From NCBI GenBank assembly GCA_015039365.1, contig WION01000092.1, positions 62,001-126,000 of the forward strand: a DNA stretch of 64,000 bases, given 5' to 3'. The stretch is from Amanita rubescens (Eukaryota > Basidiomycota > Agaricomycetes > Agaricales > Amanitaceae). How positions within the stretch are numbered: position 1 is the stretch's first letter; each line of letters begins with the position of its first letter. A model generated the notes under the pieces. It ran no database searches, was not told the DNA's origin, and saw only the letters and a list, made by a program, of their open reading frames with translations. Positions 48,843-60,869 of this stretch are shown here, one piece after another. A program made the translations under genes and the position numbers.

Positions 48843-51241
48843 TGCGAATGTAAGACTAGTATCTGAAGAAGCGAGTCTGAGGTTGGCTTCGGACGCGCCA
48901 GGTTAAATACCTCCAGTGTTTATGTTTCTGCTATTTTGACGCTCTGGCCGCTTACCACTCGTATTGGACACAGGAACGCCTCCAGATCGTTTCTTGACCT
49001 CGTACTCAACAAACCAGTAAGCCCCGTTGTTTGCGCATGGGATCCGCCCTGTGGTATGTTTCACCAAGTCACTCGATCTTCGTCTTGGCTTCATCATTCA
49101 AAACCTACACGTTATGTGGCTGAAAATGTTACGTTAAGTTGCCCTGACCGCTCACCATTCCTGCTGGGGAATCAGGGGATGTCCAAACGCCGGTTCTTGA
49201 ACCATGCGCAAGTTTGGTGCCTAGCCTTGTATTTTTTTGTTGTCGGATTCACGTTGATTCGTACGAACCGAGGGATACAGACGTAAGGAAGTAGCGACGA
49301 TGATTATAACAGGAAGACGCGGGATGGGGGGGCAATAAACTATTGCCAGTTGTCTAAGGCTGATGCCACCGCACGGCGCGCGCTAGCCGAACAAAAAGCT
49401 TAGATCACGAGCGTGGCACTAGGACACGTGCATCAGGTTCTTCAAGCCTTTGTGGATGCATCTGTTCCTCGCGATTGTTTGACATTCGCTCGGCAGGGTC
49501 CAATACCTGTCCGCCTATCTCTACCAATTTCTTCAAATATATATGAAATATCATTTAACACTCGCCTCGTTCCGTTCAACTTCCCTTTTTGGGTATATTT
49601 GCATGTTGTATTTGCATGAAGCTCATTGCCTTGAGGGGGCACAAATTCCGTAGCCAATTCGAAGAGGAAAAGAATTGTATTATAGGGCACAGAAAACACT
49701 GTACGCCATCCTCGTTTTGATGAAATTGAGACTGCAAGACCGCTGTCAACGTCCTGTGGCTGTGGCTAACGTTTGCTTCGCTTGATGTTACCTGGACGCA
49801 CGGTCGGTCTGACTGTCCCCATTTACATTCATTAGGCTTAAATTTTGCTAACTTATGTACTCACTCGTTAGTTGGTTCGCAAACCGCCCGTTTCGGCGAT
49901 GGAGCTCAGATAATTTTGCCCGGGTATCCCAAGGTTCATTAACCGTAAGATGCGGGGTCATTCTGCCATTGGCAAGTCCCTAGTTATCCCACTTGGGTCA
50001 TAAGTAATCGATCGCGAAGTAGCGGAGAGGGATAATCAGTAACTGATGCGCGAATTGGCTTGTATAGCGTACGACTGGAAGAAAGTGGGAAAGATATAGT
50101 CGCGTTTCATCATCAGCCGAGCCGTCGCCAGTCCAACTGAGTGATGCTAATAGTGAGCCACGCATCCTCCTTAAAAGCTTTACCGTTCAAGGCGGGAGGC
50201 TCCATGAGACGGTGGATGTTTGTGATTCGGAGAACTATCCGGTAGACGGGCCAAGAGATATATATATGATGACGTGTCAGCCGGTTGTGGAGGATACTGT
50301 GTAAGCGAGAACTAGCAATTAATTTCTTCCCGAGTTGAGCCAGCGAGACCGACATTCCACTTCTGTAACACGACCAGGCTTATAGCCAGTTGCGAGTCGC
50401 GACAGCCAGGAAGCCAATACCTCCCAGTTGGCCGGAGCCACCACAAGTTACCTCACTACTCACGATTGCGTAGTTCCCGAGTCGCGCAAGTTCTTCAGCC
50501 TTCTGTCGCGGTGTATGGCATCCCACGCGTTCAATCATAGGTCGTCGGGCCTGCCGTTACCAGTCGTCAGTCGGATGAGAACGAAAGAGAGAAACTTACC
50601 TCGTCCTGATAGCTCTCACCCGTTCCATCCTCCTCTCGTCTCCTCCGACCACCGGCTTGCGAATGAAGCTGAAACAGCTCTTGTAGCCGTCCTTCAAGGC
50701 GAGCTTTCGCTTGTTATCACCGCAAACCCTTGGTAGTGATAAAAGGACTCAAGTTGACACGCAAGTCGCGCGTCACATGTCCATCGGCCTTATGGCCGAC
50801 ACCTCCCAGATTTGGAAGGCACGTCGAAATTTCGACGTGCTAGCCGTATCTAACCACCCGCTCCTTCCAGCACTCGAAGAAAGGCAACGACCCGACGACC
50901 CCGAGCTATTGCCTAACGAAATCAGTTAAACAGTGCATTTAGAAACGGATCGGCGGGTAAGTCATACTCCAATCGAGTCCATCTAGCATGTTTGACTTCT
51001 TTGACGAGGACACCCTCTGATGTGACCGTTGCCACAATCTTAAAGGTCGGGTCGGGTCGTTCAATACTACTACTCGCTTAGACCGTGTATGAACATGGCA
51101 CATTCAAACCCAACTTCCCGCTTTCAAAAACACTCCGTTTTACTCGAACATATAGTCATTGGCAATCATAGCGAATTCACGGACGACAAACTTGGATAAA
51201 GTACGTAAGACTACACAACATCATGAAACCCTCGATCCCAT
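48843..51241. other. Spacer between copies 10 and 11
   Basis: Colinear with the spacer upstream of copy 11 up to about 50480. It holds an AT-rich element (49490-49690), a TAAAAGCTTTACCGTTCA segment (50172) and ATGATGACGTGTCA (50267). The part 50430-50930 is unique, with two overlapping plus-strand ORFs (50428-50736, 50711-50929; e.g. ADTSQIWKARRNFDVLAVS) that I do not recognise. From about 51000 the 3' flank of copy 11 begins. Confidence 0.45.
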
Positions 51242-51766
51242 TTAATACTTGCACCAGCCATCGCTCTCAGTGATGTAGTCAAGAAGTCCGGAGGGTTGAG
51301 TCTGGCCACCTTTGTTGATAGCGGTGTTAGCATAATGGCACGTCTTGTACATAGAGCAAGTAAGTTCCGGGCTGCCATTCTGTGCAAATCCATTAGAACG
51401 CGTCGACTTGGACAAAAAAAGTAAAGAAAGCCGACCTTTCCATTAACATCATGGTAAGCTAAAAGAAATTCAGAATCGTATTTATTTCTGAGTGGGAATT
51501 GGCTTACTGTTGACAAAGTTGCAGCCGGTGACCCCATTGCAAGCCGTGAAACAATCTACAATCACGAATCAACATCGACCGAAAGAATATCCTGCCAGCA
51601 TCTTACCGTAGATAGTTGGGACGAGCTTATAAGTGAGATAGTCGGAGGCCTCAGTGGCTCCATTGAGGTTCAGGAAAGTCGGATAGAAGAAGCTTCTCTT
51701 AGCAACCGTGGCGGCCGAGGCAGCAGAAACAGCGGTGAGAGCGAGGATGAGCGAAGAGAAGTGCAT
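51242..51766 (-). CDS. Small secreted protein, array copy 11 (subfamily A)
   Basis: Differs from copy 10 by a few substitutions: exon 1 (FFYPTFLNLNGATEASDYLTY) and exon 2 (DCFTACNGVTGCNFVN) are the same at protein level. The micro-exon codes for MVNGK-type text because the genomic strand has CATTAACATCATGG (YHDVNGK becomes YHDVNGK with Val-Asn codon changes to be checked). It ends GWCKY-TAA. TATTTAA box 51822-51836; boxes near 51867 and 52060. Confidence 0.8.
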
Positions 51767-53802
51767 TGCGTTCGTAAGACTTGTATCTGAGGACGTGAGT
51801 CTGAGGTTGGCTTCGTACGCGCCAGGTTAAATACCTCCAGTGTTTCTGTTTCCGGTATCTTGTCGTCCTGGCCGCTCACCACTCGTATTGGACACATGAA
51901 CGCCTTCTATGATATTCTCCTGCTCAACCAGTCAGGAAACTCCGTTGTTTGCGCATGAGAATGAGATCCGGCCTGTGGTATATTTCACCGAGTCACTTCT
52001 GTCTTGGCTCCATCATTCAAACCGACACGTTACGTAGGTAAAAATGTTACGTTAATTCGCCCTGACCGCTCACCACTCGTGTTCGGGAATCAGGGGATGA
52101 CAAAACGCCATTGCTTGAACCGTGCGTAAATTTGGTGCCTAGCCTTGCATTTTCCGTTATCGGGGCCAATCCAACTCACGTTGATTAGCACGAACCGAGG
52201 TTTACAAACGTAAGAAAGTAACCGAGAATGATTATAACAAGAGGACTCGGGGTAAGGCTGGGTAAGGGGGGAAGCAATAAACTATTGCCAGCAGTCTGAG
52301 GCTGACGGCACCGCGCGAGCTACACAAAAGGCTTGGATCACGGGAGCGTGGCTGTGTCGTTACAGTGGCACTACCACACATCAGGTGCTTCAAGCCTCTG
52401 TGGTGTGTGCCTCTGTTCCTTTGCTTGACATTCGCTCGGCAGGGTCAATACGCGTCCGTCGATCTATACCAATTTCTTATAATGTATAATTGAATATTTT
52501 TGTTGAGCTTCCCTTTTTGGGCATATTTGCGTGTTGTGAAGCGAACTGCCTTGAGGGGGCAGCGTATGCCATCCTCGTTTCGATGAAATTGAGACTGCAA
52601 GACCGCTGTCAACTTCCTGTGGATGTAACTGACGTTTGATTCGCTTGATGTTCCTTGCACGACACATTGCCGGATCGGCATGGCCAGTCCGACTGTCCCC
52701 ATTTACAACGAAAAATGGTTAGGCCTAAATTTGCTAACGACATATTGCCTATTGATAATCATTAACTGAGCGCGGGTTCGCTTGGATAGCGTACGACTGG
52801 AAGAAAGTTCCGTCTCCACAACCCAACCCAGCGATGTTGACGGTGTCACTCATCCCTTCTTAAAAGCTTTGCCGTTCACGGCAGATGACCCAAGGTCCAG
52901 ATACACCCCCTGAGAGGGTTCATGCTTGTGTTCGGGGAACTTCTTCAGTTGAGTCAGCGAGTCAAAGAACAGAGATGTCACATGTCACATGTGGGACAGT
53001 GACATTCCACGTTTGTAACACGACCCTCATGGCCAGGACGTTGCGACTGCCAGGAAGCCAATACCTCCCAGTTGACTGGAGCCACCGCAGAAAGTTGATA
53101 ACCGCCCTCCCGTCTCAAAGTCACATGAAGGAAAAATAGTTCCATAAAGAAATCGAAGACGTTGAATCACTATGAATGAGAGACAAGAGACAGATCGCGG
53201 GAAATTGACTATCAACTTACCGACGTAAAGTAATCCGAAGATGTATAATTATCCTCATCTGATCGGCTAGCAAGCGACTAACAGCACCACCCGATGTATC
53301 GTGATTCCCGCTTCCTTTGCTGTCCCGAAGATATAATTATTTCTAGCCCCTGTTCTAACGCTTCTGATACCAGGTCGACATTACTGAAGGGGAAAGATAG
53401 TCGCCAAACAATGATATATATGCAACCAGCCTGTTAGGCACAGAACATGGTTCAAATACAAACGACATTTAGACGCTCATTGCTCTCCAATACGAGTTGT
53501 AAGCGGTCAGGGCAGCTTAACGTCGCAATCTCTTCTACGTAACTGGTGGGCCTTGAACGGTCATTTACTACTCAGTATAGAAGATCCAGTGACTTGTGAA
53601 ATGTATGACAAGAGTCGCAAAATGCGGCTTTACAGACCATTTGGGCACATGTTCAAGAAACGATGCCCCTAGCTCCCGATTCGGGTGGTAAGCGGTCAGG
53701 GTGTCACAACAGAAGAACATAAACAGCAGAGGTATTTAACCTGGCGCGTACGAAGTTAACCTCAGACTCAAGTCTTCAGATACTACTAGTCTTACCATCG
53801 CA
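51767..53802. other. Junction between the minus-strand array and the inverted unit 12
   Basis: To about 53090 it repeats the spacer upstream of copy 10. 53100-53460 matches nothing else that I noticed. From about 53480 the sequence is the promoter module of copy 12 in reverse order relative to its neighbours. Copies 11 and 12 are therefore divergent, with two promoter modules facing outward from this 2-kb interval. Confidence 0.6.
53488..53744 (+). promoter_or_regulatory. Promoter module of copy 12
   Basis: Upstream box CGAGTTGTAAGCGGTCAGGG at about 53493-53512. A degenerate palindrome core TTGAACGGTCATTT lies near 53553. A second box GGGTGGTAAGCGGTCAGGG ends at 53701. The TATTTAA box (AGGTATTTAACCTGG) at 53730-53744 is about 60 bp before the ATG. 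The same order, reversed, precedes most minus-strand copies. Confidence 0.6.
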
Positions 53803-54306
53803 ATGCACTTCTCTTCGCTCCTCCTCACTCTCACCGCTGCTACCGCGGCATCGGCCTTCTACTATCCCACTTTCCTCAATCTCAACGGAGCTACCGAGGC
53901 TTCTGACTACCTCACCTATACACTCGTCCCAACCATCTATGGTAAGGTGCTCTCTGTATGTTCTTTCGTTCGATATTTATTCGTGATTGTAGATTGTTTC
54001 CTCAAGTGCAATGCTGTCGCCGGCTGCAATTTCGTCAACAGTAAGCTAATTCCCACTTAGAAATGTGTATGATACTAAATTTCTTTTAGCTTATCACGAC
54101 GTCAATGGCAAGGTCAGCTGTCTTTCCTTTTTTGGTCCAATTCGACGCGTTCTAACGGATTTGCACAGAATGGCAGCCCAGATCTTACTTGCTCTATGTA
54201 CAAGACGTGCCACTATTCTAATACCGCTATCAACAAGGGTGGACAGACGCAACCTTCTGGACTTCTTGACTACATCACCGAGAGCGATGGTTGGTGCAAG
54301 TATTAA
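53803..54306 (+). CDS. Small secreted protein, array copy 12 (subfamily A, no propeptide, only plus-strand copy)
   Basis: Exons 53803-53941, 53993-54040, 54090-54112 and 54169-54306 (139, 48, 23 and 138 nt; 115 aa); introns of 51, 49 and 56 bp, all GT-AG. Residues 1-18 are the signal peptide MHFSSLLLTLTAATAASA. FYYPTF starts the predicted mature chain at residue 19. Cysteines fall at 48, 52, 58, 78, 84 and 113, i.e. C-x3-C-x5-C, then C-x5-C, then a C-terminal GWC. That spacing vaguely recalls PAN/apple modules; this is only an impression. The exon 3 micro-exon codes for YHDVNGK. Exon 1 is nearly the same as copies 2, 3, 6 and 9. Confidence 0.85.
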
Positions 54307-55349
54307 ACGAGACAATGGGCGTATCGATGTGTTGATGTCATGTAGTCTTACGAGATGTTTCGCAAGTTTGTTGTACTAGTAAATGTGTCCTTTTGTTCCT
54401 GTTTCAGTGTTTGATTCAATGATGCATGCGTGGGTTTATTGAAGAAATGAATAGGTCGTTCGGACCCACCTTCAACTCCTTCACTCTATTCCGTGTCCAC
54501 TAAGCTATCGTCATAATTCTAAGCCATTAAATTTCAGGGTCTTATCTCAGTTAGGTGGTAGGCGGGCAAAACGGGTACATACATCCTCGCCTTGTATATA
54601 TCCCCATATACCATCCCGCACGGATCAAAAGTGACAAGCGGCTTCTCTCGGGTTCATATTCGGCAACTTAAGCCCACCCGTTTATCTGATCGGGACGCTA
54701 TCTTATCGCCCATACGGCAGCTTCATTCCAGATCACGTTCGCTCATATGCGGTGTTGAACAATGTAATGTGGGGGGACATGAAAGCAAAAGGGACTGTCG
54801 TGATACCCGACAAATCACACACACAATACGTTATTTATCGGCTAATCAGCACTTAATTTATTCACTGCTGATGAACACTCACAAGTCTGTGCTGAAATCG
54901 TGATAACCCAATCGTATGCGCTGCTTCCATGCTGCTATGTATCCAGAGCATCAAAGCTGTTATACCCCGCCATCGTATCCTTACTCCATCGATTTTGGCT
55001 TCCGGCGATCAATGCTGCTAGTAGTAACATTCCTTCGGCGCCCAGTGCAAAACCTTAAGTTAGTTATTTAGGTAAGTTACGTTCCACGTCTACATTACTT
55101 ACCGTTAACATTAAATCATGATGACGCGCGTTTGCTCGCGACGAAATCGCGCATATCATCCGTTCCTACTATCCTGATATTCTGCTGCCATCTTGATCAT
55201 GGGCTGATCAGGGAAAGTCGGCTGGACTGGAGGACTTGGAAATTTTCACGCGGTAGCTATCGGGTTGACCTTCCAAATGTCAGGCGTTGTAAGCATCGTA
55301 GATGTTGACTTCAACTAAAAGCCCAGTTTGATTGCCTTGTTCGGTGTGG
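54307..55349. other. Downstream flank of copy 12 and left edge of the duplicated HNH block
   Basis: 54307-54840 is the inverted 3' module: tRNA-like segment 54455-54520, TTTCAGGGTCTTATCTCAG, and ATCCCGCACGGATC at about 54615. From 54840 to 55130 there is a block that recurs at 58695-58970 and, inverted, in the spacer left of copy 6 (31540-31880). No gene. Confidence 0.55.
54455..54520 (-). other. tRNA-like segment downstream of copy 12 (inverted)
   Basis: On the minus strand: CGATAGCTTAGTGGACACGG, the closest match to an A box in the array, then GGTGGGTCCGAACGACC in the B-box place. As in the other units, its direction is opposite to that of the gene. Confidence 0.38.
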
Positions 55350-56568
55350 TGAATCAAAACGTTACCTGGGTCCAGTGTTGTTGACGAGAAAGGGCCATTG
55401 GTAGTTGCCAGATCACGTGATACGTAGACGTTCAAACTCGCCTTTTCTAGTCCAACGAACGAGAAGGCTACCTCTCCTCATCGAAAGCTGGCCCAGAGAA
55501 CGATTATACAGAAGATAAGAGGTCCGTTCATACTATTTCACATCAGAGGGTAAGGTGGATTTTCGCACGATGAAACTTAGCTAACGTTGTTGACCTTCTC
55601 AGATGAATCTCGCCTTGTCGATGTTGATGCAGTGGACGACAGAACATCCACTGCTTTGCATTTGACTACCAGCCGAAGAGATTTTAAGACCAACGTGGTT
55701 GAGCGAGATGGGACCTGCGTGATAACAGATGAGACAATCCGAAACTGCACTGCGTGCCATATCCTCCCATGCGAAGGGAAGAAACGTACGTCCTTACGAG
55801 TCTTCTATCGCAACTTTCTCACTTATCAAGTACATCTCGAACGCCGTCCGTCACCGAGGTGGAACAGATGATTCTGCCGATGACATTAACGACATTCGGA
55901 ACGGACTTCTGTTAACCATCCTACTCCATCGCCTGCTTGGAGCTGCTGAATTAGCGTTCCTGAAGGTCTGCTGTTATTTCCACCCAGGGCCATTCTGAAA
56001 CTTAAGTATCTCACAGACTCCTAACTTTGCTTTGACTGTCGATGATATTCCTACCAGCCACCGAAAAAGTCGATCAAGAGAGCCCGGCCAGTCGCCTTAC
56101 ATTGCACCATTTCGTCAACTTACCTCAGCTTGGCCACATTCACGCTCCCCAGAATTCTGATGCGCGGCAGCCACGAGACACCGGCGAATGGCCACCTGCT
56201 ATCATTGTCGATCTCTTCTATGCCGTGGCTGCTATGAACGCATGGAGTTCAAAACCCTTTACCAGTCGATGGATGCTTATTACGACGATAATGACGACGA
56301 AGATAATGACAATGCGTTGGATCAAGTCGTGTCGATGCACAGATTGGCGATTAAACAACAGGACAATCTGGATCTGGATGTTACACTCTACGTAGCAGAA
56401 ATAAAACGTCAAACATCCCGGTGCATTGCTGATTTGATGGATAGCGTGAGCGCAGTGTGGATGCAGTCTTCGAGGTGGGCAAGCCAAAGCCGGAAGATGC
56501 TCATGCTTCGAGTCTTGCTCGCAACCAAGGCGTTAAGATGTGGTTACAATCAATGGAGGGTGCCGTGA
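55350..56568 (+). pseudogene. HNH-endonuclease-domain gene, decayed copy A
   Basis: Matches a common basidiomycete protein family with an HNH nuclease domain (HNH_2-like). Ordered pieces: VVERDGTCVITDETIRNCTA-CHILP (first metal or active-site His), ISNAVRHRGG, DDINDIRNGLLLTILLHRLL (the NGLLL..LH core), after an intron TPNFALTVDDIP, then RLTLHHF and PQNSDARQ, and an acidic YYDDNDDEDND tail. Problems: canonical splicing after EGKK leaves the next exon out of frame by one, and the frame changes again near 56041-56060 and after NAWSSKPF. Compared with copy B, the KYVREQSR segment is missing. Probably no longer functional, though an unusual splice pattern could rescue part of it. Confidence 0.62.
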
Positions 56569-56684
56569 CAAATTAGATCATTTTCACCATCCGTACAGCG
56601 ATGTGCAGGGATAATCAACGGACATGTCTACTAGGAGAATACGGAGTAGAAAACGAAAACACTACTATGGTTCCTCCGACCGCC

Positions 56685-57209
56685 TTATTTCTTGCACCAA
56701 CCATCGCTATCGGTGATATAGTCAACCGTACCATCAGGCTGCGTCTGACCGCCCGTGTTCGTTGCGGAAGCAACATTATTATGACAACTCTGGTACATCG
56801 AACAAGTAAGCAAAGTGCTTCCACCCTGTGGGGACGGTCAGAATGCGTCATTTGACAATGGGATAAGAAAAAGCAGACCTTGCCATTGACGTCATGGTAA
56901 CCTAAATGGAGCTTAGTCTCTCGCTTTTCTCGAATTAGCAATTGACTTACTGTTGGCGAAGGTGCAGCCTGAGACAGCCTCGCACGCCGCGAGGCAATCT
57001 GGAAGCAGAATTAAAAATCCGCCGGACGAAGATAGAGCCTGCGCCTTACCGTCGGTAGTTGCGACGAGTTGGTAAGTGATGTAGTCAGCAGCCTCCGTGG
57101 CTGCGTCGAGATCATGGAAAGCCAGGTGGAAGTCGCCTCTCTTGACTATCGCAGTCGCCGATGCGACGGAAGCAGCAGAGAAAGCGAGGATGAGCGAAGC
57201 GAAGTGCAT
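56685..57209 (-). CDS. Small secreted protein, array copy 13 (subfamily B)
   Basis: Signal peptide MHFASLILAFSAASVASA, propeptide TAIVKRG, then DFHLAFHDLDAATEAADYITY. The junction after VATT gives ..DCLAACEAVSGCTFAN; exon 4 starts GGSTLLTCSMYQSCHNNVAS and ends SDGWCKK-TAA. The NNVASATNTGG stretch is one residue longer than in copy 14 (an inserted codon). TATTTAA box 57262-57276; one clear box at about 57428. The palindrome is absent. Confidence 0.82.
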
Positions 57210-58684
57210 AACGACTGTGAGTGGATATGAAGACGTGAGTCTGAAATTGACCTCCTACGCTCCAGGTTAAATACCTCTGTTATGGTGCCCTGGACGCCTA
57301 CCACTCGTTTGGGACTTTTACATCCAGGCAGTCTGTAAGCTCCCTTTCGCGCCCAGCTCTGTGGGACGTTTCAAAAGTCATTCGATCTTCGTTCAAAACG
57401 TTACGTGGCTGGAAATGTTACGTCAAACGCCCTGACCGCTCACCACTCGTATCGGAGAACTAGGGATGTCGAGATGCCGATTTACACCTAATTAGGGTGG
57501 CAAACGTTTCATTGCCGCGCCGCGTGCTGGAGTTTCACACGCCTGCGACCGCATCTCATTGACTACGGCATGGCACATGTATCAGGTTCTTCAGGCGACT
57601 TTGAGATGCAAGAACGCTGTTGATCTTGAGAATGTGCCTCACGTCTACTTTCGTATCCGTCCTTATGTAGCCATTTTTTTGTCGTGCATAGTCAAACACT
57701 TGCGTCAGCGTCCCTTTTTGGCTATATTTGCCCTTTGTATCCTGTATTTCGAGTGGAGCGAGTCCAGAGGACGCACAAACTCCGTAGCTAATTCGAAGAG
57801 GAAAATAGTTATATTTTAAAGTACGAAAGATGCCACACCGCTGTCATTGTTTCGCTGGAATTTTTCTAGTTGAGATGGTAAGATCGCTGTCAATTTATTG
57901 CAGTTGTGTCACACGTTTACTCCGCTTGACGTCATAGTAGTGATGGTATGATGCGTCCCGTAAACGCACAAATTTCAAATGGTTCTCTCTTGATAGTCAA
58001 TGACTGAGGTGCAAATTAGCTTTGCTCACGCCTAAGTGAAAGAAAATGGTTCCATACGGTATTTTAGTCACTTCCCATTAACAACTGAATTGTCTTCTCA
58101 ACCCTCGCCATACCGGGCGCCGAGGCGCCCACCCCTCTTTAACGCCACGCGTGCTCGGATCCGAGCTAGCTATTCCAGGTTGCCATTCGGCCCGTCACCC
58201 AAGTTCGAGGTCGGGGCAGAGACTCGTGCCCCTGTTGGATACGCATTGAACACGCTGTTTGATGCTGGCGATTCGGGGGACTTTCTACTAGGGGTGGCAG
58301 ATAGAGGCAAGGCACCAGATCTTGCCAGGTTCAGTGTCCGACGCCATCGTATGCGTAAACCTGCATTTTCACTTTTGGTCCTGGACTCCTATCCAGATGC
58401 AGTTTGTGCAGACACATGAGGATCATGGATGAGGTAAAGACATGATGACGTGTCCACGTCAGCCGTCTTGAAAAAGAATGGAAATGGCGAGTCTGGCTTA
58501 TGCGATTACGCGAGCAAGTCGTAGCGAAGAGCAGGAATTTATTTACGACATCTTTTGTCGCGATTGATTCCTTCCTGAGGTAAGGTTGAAATTGCTAGCT
58601 GACGAAGACAACGAACGCTCTGAGGAGGCGGACAAAGCCGAGGCGAATGTCACAGTTGTGACACATGACATCCAGCCCTCTTTA
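57210..58684. other. Spacer right of copy 13, inside the first duplicated block
   Basis: Promoter module, one AT-rich element with CCCTTTTTGGCTATATTTGC (57711-57731) and its GAATTCGAAGAGGAAA-type tail, a CCCTCTTTAACGCCACGCG motif (58135), and the ATGATGACGTGTCC segment (58443). A plus-strand ORF of 127 codons at 58036-58419 is open in this copy but truncated to 77 codons in the duplicate (62148-62381), which argues against a conserved protein. Confidence 0.5.
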
Positions 58685-59229
58685 TTTATTATCAGCTAAT
58701 CAGCACTTAATTTACCTATTGCTGATGTCGATGAACACTCACAAGTTTGTGCTGAAATCGTGATAACTCAATCTTATGCGCTGCCTCCATGCTGCTATGT
58801 ATTCAGAGCATCAAAGCTATATACCCTGCCATCGTATCCTTAATCCATCGATTTTGGCTTCCGGCGATCAACGCTGCTAGTAGTAACATTCCTTCGGCGC
58901 CCAGTGCGAGGTCTTAAGTTAGTTATTTAAATAAGTTACGTTCCATGTCCATTCAATCATGATGACGCGCGTTTGCTCGCGACGAAATCGCGCATATCAT
59001 CCGTTCCTACCATCCTGATATTCTGCTGCCATCCTGGTCATGGCTAATCAGGGAAAGTCGGGTGGACTAGAGGACTTTGGAAATTTTCACGCGGTAGCTA
59101 TCGGGTTGACCTTCCAAATGTCCGGCGTTGTAAGCATTGTAGATGTTGACTTCTACTAAAAGTCCGAATGACAAAGACATCGGCTCTGCTGGCATTTTGA
59201 TTCCTGTCAAAATACCTGAAACAGCCCAC

Positions 59230-60500
59230 TGAGTTTGATTGCCTTGTTCGGTGTGGCCAGTGTTGTTGACGAGAAACCATTGGTAGTTGCCAGATCACGT
59301 GATACGTACACGTTCAAACTCCACTCGCGGGTTTGCCATCTACGAACGAGAAGGCTACCTCTCCTCATCGAAAGCTGGCCCAGAAATACAGAAGATAAGA
59401 GGACCGTTCATACTATTTCACATCAGAGGGTAAGGTGGATTTTCGCACGATGAAACTTAGCTAATTTGCGCACGATGAAACCCGGGCCCCAGCTAACGTT
59501 GTTGACCTTCTCAGATGAATCTCGCCTTGTCGATGTTGTGGACGACAGAACATCAACTGCTTCGCATTTAACAACCAACCGAAGAGATTTTAAGACCAAC
59601 GTTGTTGAGCAAGATGGGACCTGTGTGGTAACAGATGAGACAATCCGAAACTGCACTGCGTGCCATATATGATCCTCCCATACGAAGGGAAGAAACGTAC
59701 GTCCGTACGAGTCTTCTATCGCAACTTTCTCACATAATCAAGTACATCTCGAACGCCGTCCGTCACCGAGGTGGAACAGATGATTCCGCCGATGACATTA
59801 ACGACATTCGGAATGGACTTCTGCTAACCGTCCTACTCCATAGCCTGCTTGGAGCTGCTGAATTAGCGTTCCTGGAGGTCTGCTGTTATTTCCACCCAGG
59901 GCCATTTGAAACTCAAGTATCTCATAGACCCCTAACTTTGCTTTGACTCTCGATGATATTCCTACCAGCCACCGAAAAAGTCGATCAAGAGAGCCCGGCC
60001 AGTCGCCTTACATTGCACCATTTCGTCAACTTACCTCAGCTTGGCCACATTCACGCTCCCCAGAATTCTGATGCGCGGCAGCCACAAGACACCGGCGAAT
60101 GGCCACCTGCTATCATTATTGATCTCTTCTATGCCGTGGGTGCTATGAACGCATGAAGTTCAAAACCCTTTATCAAATATGTCCGAGAACAGTCGAGGAA
60201 TGCTTATTACGACGATAATGACGACGAAGATTGTTGGATAGCACTGGACCAAGTCTTGTCGATGCACGGATGGGCGATCAAACAACAGGACAATCTGGAT
60301 CTGGATGTTACGCTCTACATAGCAGAAATAAAACGTCAAACATCCCCCGACAGAAAGTTGCATTGCTGATTTGATGGATGGCGTGAGCGCGCTGTGGATA
60401 CAGTCTTCGAGGTGGGCAAGCCAAAGCCGGAAGATGCTCATGCTTCGAGTCTTGCTCGCAACGAAGGCGTTAAATGTGGTTACAATCAATGGAGGGTGCC
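59230..60500 (+). pseudogene. HNH-endonuclease-domain gene, decayed copy B
   Basis: Same layout as copy A. It has a 5-bp insertion (CATATATGATCC for CATATCC) that places TGA directly after the conserved CHI. Where A has GCATGG (Ala-Trp), B has GCATGA, a stop. Yet it keeps the segment SSKPFIKYVREQSR in frame with the acidic tail, which A lost. An upstream piece, TRGFAIYEREGYLSSSKAGP (59330-59390 area), may be part of the N-terminal region. The two copies carry different lesions, so each decayed after, or partly before, the duplication. Confidence 0.7.
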
Positions 60501-60777
60501 GTGGCACGAGTGTAATTAAGAGATAGGATTTTATTATTAACTCAAGTGCAACATAAAACTCTTTATTTGACATCGATATTGTACATAAGCAGCAGGACGG
60601 TCAGCACGATCGGCACTGGGCAACCTGTGAAAACAAGGGATCTCCAAGTCAGGTCTGTTTGCAGGGACACGCTCACGTGCACGTTGCCCACTCAGATCGC
60701 ATCCTGGTCGACGTGTCGGCCAACGTTAATCAAACACACAGATGGTCATTACAATAGCCAAATCCCAAGAACAAAAA

Positions 60778-60801
60778 CGACAAAACGACAAAACGACAAA
60801 A
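60778..60801 (+). repeat. Short tandem repeat (CGACAAAA)3
   Basis: Three exact 8-bp units within the sequence found only in the second duplicated block. Confidence 0.85.
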
Positions 60802-60869
60802 CCGTGCTATTACATCTGCTGTAAACTTATGGGAGAACTCTGAACACTAGTATGGCTCCTCCGATCGCC

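Larger units (their letters stand above)
54840..58684. repeat. Tandem duplication, first copy (HNH relic plus secreted protein gene)
   Basis: Starts at GGCTAATCAGCACTTAATTT and runs to the CATCCAGCCCTCTTTATTTA junction at about 58685, where the same start text recurs. It contains HNH pseudogene A, copy 13 and their flanks. The second copy is 58685-62766. Differences are small indels and scattered substitutions, plus about 250 bp of extra sequence in the second copy (about 60520-60830). Confidence 0.8.

Noticed and set aside
58036..58419. 127-codon ORF as a conserved protein
   Set aside because: The duplicated block has the same DNA, but the frame shifts and stops after 77 codons (62148-62381).
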